Assembly (NCBI GenBank): GCA_003133325.1
Contig: PKXA01000070.1
Span: forward strand, 1 to 38,126
DNA from: Acidimicrobiaceae bacterium
Lineage (GTDB): Bacteria; Actinomycetota; Acidimicrobiia; Acidimicrobiales; RAAP-2
Length of the DNA stretch: 38,126 nucleotides
Reading direction: 5' to 3'
The translations under genes and the position numbers were made by a program. Positions 33,150-38,126 of the stretch are shown here, in pieces. Positions within the stretch are counted from its first letter, which is position 1; the number at the start of each line of letters is the position of its first letter. The notes beneath the pieces were generated by a model, which saw only the letters and a list, made by a program, of their open reading frames with translations, searched no databases and had not been told where the DNA came from.

Positions 33150-33710
33150 ATGCCGTCGTACCCACGTGCCGAACTCGAAGAGATGGTGCAGCGTTGGATG
33201 GATACCAATCGCCGCTGCGAAGAATCACTCGACTGGCTGCCGTTGGCCGATCTCTATACCCAAGACGCCACCTACGGGTGGAACGTTGGACCGAACGACG
33301 AGTTCATGGCCGTCGGCAAGGATGAGATCCGCGAATATGCGGTGGGCTTGGAGATGGAGGGGCTCGGCGGGTGGACCTATCCCTATCAGCGGGTCCTCAT
33401 CGACGACGTGCAGGGCGAGGTGCTCGGTCTCTGGAAGCAGATCGCCGACGCCACCCGACCGGATGGGAGCCACTACGAGATCGCCGGTTTGGGTGGCAGC
33501 TGGTTCCAGTACGCCGGCAACTTTCAGTGGGGATGGCAACGCGACTTCTTCGATGTCGGCAACGCCACTGCCACGTTCGTCGAGATGATCACTGCCGGTG
33601 TACTCACCCCCGGGATGCAGAAGCGGATCGAGAAGGCGGCATCGGGCGAGCGCCAACCCGGACATTATCGGGTTGGCGACGCACCGGTCGGCCTGTGGGA
33701 CGGTGTCTGA
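33150..33710 (+). CDS. SnoaL/NTF2-like protein
   Basis: The 186-aa product resembles the SnoaL-like alpha+beta barrel: ELEEMVQRWMDTNRRCEESLDWLPLADLYTQDATYGW, EIREYAVGLEMEGLGGWTYPYQ, and several Trp/Tyr-rich strands. Such barrels may be isomerases, hydrolases or binding proteins. The start ATG 33150 is preceded by a strong GAGGAGG and lies 4 bp after the ferredoxin stop, so it ends the P450 operon. It may correspond to Rv0762c by position and size, which I cannot verify. Its 3' end overlaps the convergent TraR/DksA-like gene by 46 bp. Confidence 0.8.
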   Translation: MPSYPRAELEEMVQRWMDTNRRCEESLDWLPLADLYTQDATYGWNVGPNDEFMAVGKDEIREYAVGLEMEGLGGWTYPYQRVLIDDVQGEVLGLWKQIADATRPDGSHYEIAGLGGSWFQYAGNFQWGWQRDFFDVGNATATFVEMITAGVLTPGMQKRIEKAASGERQPGHYRVGDAPVGLWDGV

Positions 33711-34180
33711 GTCCGAGTGGCACTCGGCTCAATGGGTTTGTAGGCCCTCGCCCCATCTCTCGTACCGGGTAGTTTGCCCGTCCTTGTCGGAGCAGCACAG
33801 GAAACGCACCTTGTTGCGGTGGGCAGGGCGACAAGGCGCTCTCTCCCGATATCCATGCCGCACCGGTCGCACCGTCCGTAGGTCTCGCCGGTTACACGTT
33901 TCAGCGCCGCCATCAGGTTTTCGATTTCCTGATGGGTGAAAACCAGAAGAGCGCTCACCCGTGCTCGCTCGTAGCCGACGGTCGAGCCTTCCGCGTCATG
34001 CTCGTCGTCCGGCACCAACGCCGTCGACTCCCCGATTGCCTCGAGTTCATCCTCGAGATCAGCCCGCAATGTCACGACCCGAGACAGCCCAGCCTGGAGC
34101 GCTTCGATAGGGAGCGAGTCCGAAGTTGAGGCTGCATCGACCACGTCATGGACGCTACCGCGCCATCTGTGCTGGTCCAC
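33665..34180 (-). CDS. TraR/DksA-type C4 zinc-finger protein
   Basis: The up to 171-aa product has a coiled-coil-like helical N-terminal half (ALQAGLSRVVTLRADLEDELEAIGE ... HQEIENLMAALKRV) and a C4 zinc finger Cys104-x2-Cys107-x17-Cys125-x2-Cys128 of the DksA/TraR type. The family binds RNA polymerase secondary channel, or in actinobacteria (RbpA/CarD aside) has little-studied roles. The last ~40 residues are low-complexity and overlap the SnoaL gene. The start is uncertain: GTG 34180 or GTG 34144. Confidence 0.75.
   Translation of the reverse strand: MDQHRWRGSVHDVVDAASTSDSLPIEALQAGLSRVVTLRADLEDELEAIGESTALVPDDEHDAEGSTVGYERARVSALLVFTHQEIENLMAALKRVTGETYGRCDRCGMDIGRERLVALPTATRCVSCAAPTRTGKLPGTRDGARAYKPIEPSATRTQTPSHRPTGASPTR
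33713..33727. promoter_or_regulatory. 15-bp palindrome CCGAGTG-G-CACTCGG at the operon end
   Basis: This perfect 7-bp inverted repeat with one central base begins 2 bp after the SnoaL-like stop. It shares its 13-bp core CGAGTG-N-CACTCG with 28145-28157 in the divergent promoter. The one-base spacer rules out a hairpin, so a protein operator is more likely. Confidence 0.6.
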
Positions 34181-34286
34181 GGGGCTCGATTGTGGTGGGT
34201 GCAGTCGGTCCTGTAGATGCCATGAGGGGGCACCAATGTCGGCGGTGCCGGACTTGGCGGCCGTGGATACGTGTCTTCCGGAACGC

Positions 34287-34317
34287 GCTACAGGGCGCCC
34301 GGAGGACGCCCTGTAGC
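34287..34317. other. 11-bp perfect hairpin
   Basis: GCTACAGGGCG pairs with CGCCCTGTAGC around a 9-nt loop. It is followed directly by a TGTAGCTACA palindrome (34312-34321). There is no T-run on either strand, so a Rho-independent terminator is unlikely. Confidence 0.7.
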
Positions 34318-34531
34318 TACAACATTGCTGAGTAAGGCACTGGGTCCCCTACGGCGCCGGGTGGGATCTTGGCCCGGCTAAGTCGCCCAGTGGGTGTCTG
34401 GCTGGGTTTCGCCAGGCAGTACAGCAGGCCGCCTTAGCGACCAGTCACCTCCAGGATCCCAAAACGTTGATTGCTCAGTTGGACCACCTCCTCTCTCTGG
34501 TGGTCACATCGTATCCAGCAGATTGTCCCAA

Positions 34532-34545
34532 GTGGTGTACACCAC
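34532..34545. promoter_or_regulatory. 14-bp perfect palindrome, candidate operator
   Basis: GTGGTGTACACCAC is perfectly self-complementary and lies 59 bp upstream of the LexA-type box. A related GACCACC/GGTGGTC repeat occurs 27-50 bp further upstream. No cognate regulator is identifiable. Confidence 0.5.
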
Positions 34546-34595
34546 AGGATTTCTCATGAAGGCCCCTGGGCGCTCCCGCCAGAGACGGAGTACTC

Positions 34596-34613
34596 TACGA
34601 ACATATGTTCGTA
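34596..34613. promoter_or_regulatory. SOS box (LexA operator)
   Basis: TACGAACATATGTTCGTA is an 18-bp perfect palindrome matching the actinobacterial/Gram-positive LexA consensus CGAACRNRYGTTCG. It overlaps ATG 34605 of imuA', and a TACTCT box (34591-34596) lies 8 nt upstream of that ATG. LexA bound here would cover the transcription start. Confidence 0.92.
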
Positions 34614-35411
34614 TCTTTGGCTGACCCGCGGGTTGGCAGCGCTTTGACCAGGGAAAAGAGTAGAGAATCCCTGGTCATATTGGCCGAGCGCACACGACCC
34701 ACTTCGTCGAGCCAGACCCGTCTGTTGCCAGTGGCCGCACCTCTCGCCGACCTCTTCCCCGACCGGAGCCTGCGGCGGGGCAGCACCATCGTCGTCACCG
34801 GTACGGGCACCGTCGGGAGGGATGGGACTACCGGTGGAGGAACTGTCAGTGGCGAGATCACACTGGCCCTCGCCCTCCTGGCCCAAGCCTCACAAGCTGG
34901 GTCGTGGTGTGCGGCCATCGGACTCCCCGATGTGGGCGCCGTCGCCTCCCACGGCCTCGGGGTCGATCTCGTCCGGTTCGCCCTGGTACCTCGGCCGGGC
35001 CCGGCGTGGGCCGAAGCCACCGCGGCCATGATCGACGGGACGGACCTTGTGGTGCTCTGCCCGCCGTTCCCCCCGCGGCCGGCCATGGCCCGGCGGCTGA
35101 TCGCCCGAGCAAAAGAACGCCGAGCCATCCTCATCGTGGTGCCGGGTCGGGCCGGATGGCCCGAGTGCCCCGATATGCGTCTCACCATCGACGCCATCCA
35201 CTGGGACGGCATCGGAAGCGGCGAGGGATACCTCCGCCGCCGCCGGATGACAGTGACAGCCACCGGTCGTCGTTCGGCAGCACGACCTGTCCAACAGCAC
35301 CTGTGGTTGCCATCACCCACCGGGTCGATCGAGGGTACTGCCAGCACCGGAGGCATCATGGATGCCGAGATCACTGACGCCATCTCCACAGCACCAGGTC
35401 GGCCGCGCTGA
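34605..35411 (+). CDS. imuA': ImuA'-like mutasome accessory protein (degenerate RecA fold)
   Basis: The 268-aa RecA-like protein is identified mainly by context (SOS box, imuB, dnaE2) and by a RecA-type core: RRGSTIVVTG ... VSGEITLALALLAQA and RLIARAKERRAILIVV. Where RecA has GPESSGKTT the sequence is SGEIT with Glu84 in place of the Walker A Lys, so ATP hydrolysis is unlikely. In mycobacteria ImuA' with ImuB and DnaE2 performs damage-induced mutagenesis. ATG 34605 lies within the LexA site; the -10-like TACTCT 8 nt upstream makes a leaderless mRNA plausible, which supports this start. The stop is 1 bp before imuB. Confidence 0.78.
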   Translation: MFVSLADPRVGSALTREKSRESLVILAERTRPTSSSQTRLLPVAAPLADLFPDRSLRRGSTIVVTGTGTVGRDGTTGGGTVSGEITLALALLAQASQAGSWCAAIGLPDVGAVASHGLGVDLVRFALVPRPGPAWAEATAAMIDGTDLVVLCPPFPPRPAMARRLIARAKERRAILIVVPGRAGWPECPDMRLTIDAIHWDGIGSGEGYLRRRRMTVTATGRRSAARPVQQHLWLPSPTGSIEGTASTGGIMDAEITDAISTAPGRPR

Positions 35412-35412
35412 C

Positions 35413-36507
35413 ATGGATCGTCTGCTCGTCGTCCGCTGTCCTGAACTCCTCGAGGAGGATGAGGGAGGAGCCGTGCTCCGGTTGTTCATCCGGGTGATCG
35501 GTGCCGTGGAGACCTACTGCCCGTGGATCACCGCGGTCCGGCCTGGTATCTGTTCCCTCCCGGCCCGCGGGCCGGCGCGCTACTTCGGAGGTGAGGAGGC
35601 GCTCGTCGGGTTGATCGCCGACGTAACCAGCGGCATCACCCCGGTCGAGGTGGGTATAGCCGACGGCCTGTTCGCTTCGGTCCTGGCCGCCCGGGGTGGC
35701 CTCGTTGTCCCCGCAGGCGGAACCCGCGAGTTCCTCGCCCCTTTCCCCATGGGTGTACTCGGGAACCCCGAGCTGGCCGAGTTACTGGAGCGGCTGGGAA
35801 TCCGCACGCTGGGAGACTTCGCCTCCCTCCCGGAGTCCCACGTGCTCGGTCGCTTCGGGGCCGACGGCGTGGTCTGCCACATGGTGGCCAGTGGGCGAAG
35901 CGGTGAGTTGGCCGAACCGGGTGAGCTACGCCTTTCGACTACCGGGCGTCGTGTCGATCAACTACGCAACGGGGTTCCGGCGGGGGCCGGTCAATCCGGG
36001 TTCTGGGGAGGGGTGAGTGACACCGATGCCCGCGCCGCCCGGGCCCTGGCTGCAGTGCAGCATCTACTCGGTCCCGACAGCGTGGTCACCGTCCGGCTCC
36101 AGGGCGGGCGCAACCCGGGCGGACAAGCCCGGTTCGTCACATGGAATGCCCACCAGACGCCCGACACCACGATCATCCACGCTCCATGGCCGGGCCGAAT
36201 CCCACCTCCGGCGCCGGCCTCCATCCATGCCGTCCCTCTCCCGGCCGAACTCATCGATGTGGCCGGGGCACCGGTGACCGTCTCGGGCCGGGGCCTCCTC
36301 ACCGCTGTCCCGAGCCGCCTGTCGGTTGAGCGATGTCCATGGACAACGGTGACGGCCTGGGCCGGGCCGTGGCCGACGGATGAACGATGGTGGTCCCGCT
36401 CTCACCGGCGCAGTGCCCGCATGCAGGTGGTGACCGGTGCCAATGCCCATGCCCGTCTCCTTCTGGCCGAACGGGGCCGGTGGTGGGTGGAAGCCACCTA
36501 CGAATGA
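35413..36507 (+). CDS. imuB: ImuB, reduced Y-family polymerase-like mutasome hub
   Basis: The 364-aa product aligns by eye with actinobacterial ImuB in three blocks: RCPEL ... VRPGICSLPARGPARYFGGEE (residues 8-62), VGIADGLFASVLAAR ... GIRTLGDFASLPESHVLGRFG (80-149), and QSGFWGG to the C-terminal RWWVEATYE (194-364). ImuB is usually ~500-530 aa. Here the first ~60 residues and the ~110-residue little-finger region between blocks 2 and 3 are missing in frame. The probable beta-clamp motif QSGFW (194-198) remains. ImuB is catalytically inactive and recruits DnaE2 and the clamp. ATG 35413 follows the imuA' stop by 1 bp. Confidence 0.85.
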   Translation: MDRLLVVRCPELLEEDEGGAVLRLFIRVIGAVETYCPWITAVRPGICSLPARGPARYFGGEEALVGLIADVTSGITPVEVGIADGLFASVLAARGGLVVPAGGTREFLAPFPMGVLGNPELAELLERLGIRTLGDFASLPESHVLGRFGADGVVCHMVASGRSGELAEPGELRLSTTGRRVDQLRNGVPAGAGQSGFWGGVSDTDARAARALAAVQHLLGPDSVVTVRLQGGRNPGGQARFVTWNAHQTPDTTIIHAPWPGRIPPPAPASIHAVPLPAELIDVAGAPVTVSGRGLLTAVPSRLSVERCPWTTVTAWAGPWPTDERWWSRSHRRSARMQVVTGANAHARLLLAERGRWWVEATYE

Positions 36508-36526
36508 ACAGACGTCGCCGAAAACG

Positions 36527-38126
36527 ATGACCTACGCCGAGTTGCACACCCACTCCAACTTTTCTTTTCTCGACGGTGCGAGCCATCCCGAGGAGCTAGC
36601 CGCTGAAGCCGTCCGGCTCGGGCTGTCCGCGCTTGCCCTCACCGATCATGACGGCCTCTACGGTGCCGTCCGGTTCGCCGAGGCAGCCCGCGCCCTCGGC
36701 CTCCCCACCGTGTTCGGAGCCGAGCTCACCCTCACCTGTGCGGGAACCCCAGCCCCGCCCCGCACAGGTGTTCCCGATCCCGGCGGCACCCATCTGGTGG
36801 TGCTGGCCCGGAGCCCCGGAGGCTACGCCCGCCTCAGTCGCGGCATCGCCGAAGCACACCTGGCGGGAGGTGAAAAGGGAAAGCCCATCATCACCCTCGA
36901 TGACCTGGCCAACCGTCATGACGGTCATTGGCAGATCCTCACCGGCTGTCGGAAAGGAGCGCTCGCCGCCGCCCTCACCACCGGTGGTCCGGCCGCAGCG
37001 ACCCGGGTCCTCGACCAACTGATCGACCGGTTCGGCCGTGACCGCATTGCCGTGGAGCTGTGGGACCACGGTGATCCCATCGACACCACCCGCAACGACA
37101 CCCTGGCCCTGCTGGCCACCGGGCGAGGGGTCACGCCGGTGGCGACCAACAATGTCCATTACGCCGTCCCCGCTCGTTTCCCCCTGGCCACCGCGCTGGC
37201 TGCCGTACGGGCCCGGCAATCTCTCGAGGACATCGAGGGCTGGCTCCCCCCGTCGCCGAGCGCCTGCCTACGCGGTGACGCAGAGCAGAAATGGCGATTC
37301 GCCCGCTGGCCCGGGGCGGTGGAACGGTCGGCGGAGATCGCCGCAGAGTGTGCCTTCGATCTGCGCCTGGTGGCACCACGACTACCCGACTTTCCGGTAC
37401 CGGCCGGCCATACCGAACAGACCTGGTTGATGGAGTTGGTCCGACAAGGAGCCACCGACCGGTACGGCCCGCGGGATGCCGAGCGGGTGCCGGGGGCATG
37501 GAAACAGCTCGACCATGAACTCGACGTCATCGGTGCCCTCGGGTTTGCGGGCTACTTCCTCACCGTATGGGACATCGTGATGTTCTGCCGCCGGCGGGAC
37601 ATCTTCTACCAGGGTCGGGGCTCGGCGGCCACGTCCGCCGTCTGTTACGCCCTCGGCATCACCAACGTCGATGCCGTCTCACTCGGGTTGTTGTTCGAGC
37701 GTTTTCTCTCGCCTGCCCGCGACGGACCGCCGGACATCGACGTCGACATCGAGTCGGGCCGCCGGGAAGAGGCCATCCAGTACGTCTACGAACGGTACGG
37801 CCGGCTACACGCCGCTCAGGTCGCCAACGTCATCACCTACCGGTCAAAGTCCGCCATCCGCGACATGGGTAAGGCCCTGGGGCACCCAATGGAGGAAGTG
37901 GACGGGTGGGCCAAGTCGGTGCAGCGGGGTGAGCCCATCGGTGACCGCGACGATCTCCCTCCACTGGTACGGGATCTGGCCACCGAGATACTCGATTTCC
38001 CCCGGCATCTGGGCATCCACTCGGGAGGCATGGTGATCTGCGATCGCCCGGTGGTCGAGATCTGCCCGGTGGAATGGGGCCGGATGCCGGGCCGCAGCGT
38101 GCTCCAGTGGGACAAGGACGACTGCG
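36527..38126 (+). CDS. dnaE2: Error-prone DNA polymerase DnaE2, 3' partial
   Basis: The first 533 residues are present; the gene runs off the window. The PHP domain opens with AELHTHSNFSFLDGASHPEEL and LALTDHDGLYG. The polymerase palm shows QGRGSAATS, the catalytic PDIDVDIES, and the DnaE-type GIHSGGMVICDRP. The family replaces the replicative polymerase subunit in damage-induced translesion synthesis and needs ImuA' and ImuB. ATG 36527 lies 19 bp after imuB, so all three are one SOS-controlled operon. The family's usual length is ~1,050-1,100 aa, so about half is visible. Confidence 0.95.
   Translation, partial: MTYAELHTHSNFSFLDGASHPEELAAEAVRLGLSALALTDHDGLYGAVRFAEAARALGLPTVFGAELTLTCAGTPAPPRTGVPDPGGTHLVVLARSPGGYARLSRGIAEAHLAGGEKGKPIITLDDLANRHDGHWQILTGCRKGALAAALTTGGPAAATRVLDQLIDRFGRDRIAVELWDHGDPIDTTRNDTLALLATGRGVTPVATNNVHYAVPARFPLATALAAVRARQSLEDIEGWLPPSPSACLRGDAEQKWRFARWPGAVERSAEIAAECAFDLRLVAPRLPDFPVPAGHTEQTWLMELVRQGATDRYGPRDAERVPGAWKQLDHELDVIGALGFAGYFLTVWDIVMFCRRRDIFYQGRGSAATSAVCYALGITNVDAVSLGLLFERFLSPARDGPPDIDVDIESGRREEAIQYVYERYGRLHAAQVANVITYRSKSAIRDMGKALGHPMEEVDGWAKSVQRGEPIGDRDDLPPLVRDLATEILDFPRHLGIHSGGMVICDRPVVEICPVEWGRMPGRSVLQWDKDDC

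Larger units (their letters stand above)
34181..34590. other. Structured 410-bp intergenic region upstream of the mutasome operon
   Basis: No protein gene or tRNA is seen. It contains, in order: an 11-bp perfect hairpin (34287-34297 with 34307-34317); a nested fold CACTGGG/CCCAGTG (34338-34344, 34386-34392) enclosing CCGGG/CCCGG (34357-34361, 34373-34377); a GACCACC/GGTGGTC inverted repeat (34482-34488, 34499-34505); and a 14-bp palindrome GTGGTGTACACCAC (34532-34545). It could hold an RNA or operators; none matches a family I recognise. Confidence 0.55.

Overview
The window is high-GC DNA with dense, mostly overlapping operons and frequent GTG starts. It fits an actinobacterium, and the best guess is class Acidimicrobiia. 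Two things point there: the 'GYWL..ADGGIF.FG.APFLGS' repeats on the first gene, which I associate with that class, and a housekeeping gene order (hemW-recO-uppS ... era-corC-ybeY-phoH ... rsmE-dnaJ-hrcA ... lepA-rpsT) that is typical of Actinobacteria. I saw no tRNA, rRNA, CRISPR array, transposase or integrase.

Region 1 (1-19,234) is core genome. A partial secreted polysaccharide deacetylase is followed by a tightly coupled minus-strand operon: uppS, a small membrane protein, recO and hemW. Next come a TauE/SafE permease and a DinG-like Fe-S helicase. A yceI gene inactivated by an internal deletion/frameshift follows. A six-gene minus-strand operon comes next: HTH protein, HIT protein, phoH, ybeY, corC-like and era. 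A BldD-like regulator that keeps the cyclic-di-GMP signature residues precedes it. Then lie hrcA-dnaJ-rsmE behind a CIRCE element, a DtxR/MntR-type metal regulator with an altered metal site, a short hypothetical gene, lepA and rpsT.

Region 2 (19,718-34,180) is catabolic and P450-rich. After an SRAP (YedK/HMCES-type) gene there are two divergent operons. The minus-strand operon encodes an HIBADH-type dehydrogenase, an aldehyde dehydrogenase, a carboxymuconolactone-decarboxylase-family protein, an SDR, an enoyl-CoA hydratase, an LLM flavin oxidoreductase, a thioesterase and a Leu/Ile/Val-type binding lipoprotein. The plus-strand operon encodes an unrecognised 247-aa protein, a TetR regulator, a P450, an SDR, a clear CYP51, a 3Fe-4S ferredoxin and a SnoaL-like protein. 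The core of this arrangement matches the Mycobacterium tuberculosis CYP51 locus as I remember it (Rv0763c-Rv0771). The promoter gap carries several operator-like sequences, and one of them (CGAGTG-N-CACTCG) recurs just after the last gene.

Region 3 (34,181-38,126) is an SOS mutagenesis (mutasome) operon. A structured 410-bp intergenic region ends in a perfect 18-bp LexA-type palindrome, followed by imuA', imuB and the 5' part of dnaE2, which runs off the window. The ImuB is strongly reduced: it lacks the normal N-terminus and the little-finger region but keeps a clamp-binding-like motif. ImuA' has Glu where the Walker A Lys would be. Several genes (28192, 34605, 16513, 11894, 3922) have a TAnnnT- or TATAAC-type box 6-9 nt before the start codon, suggesting leaderless transcription.
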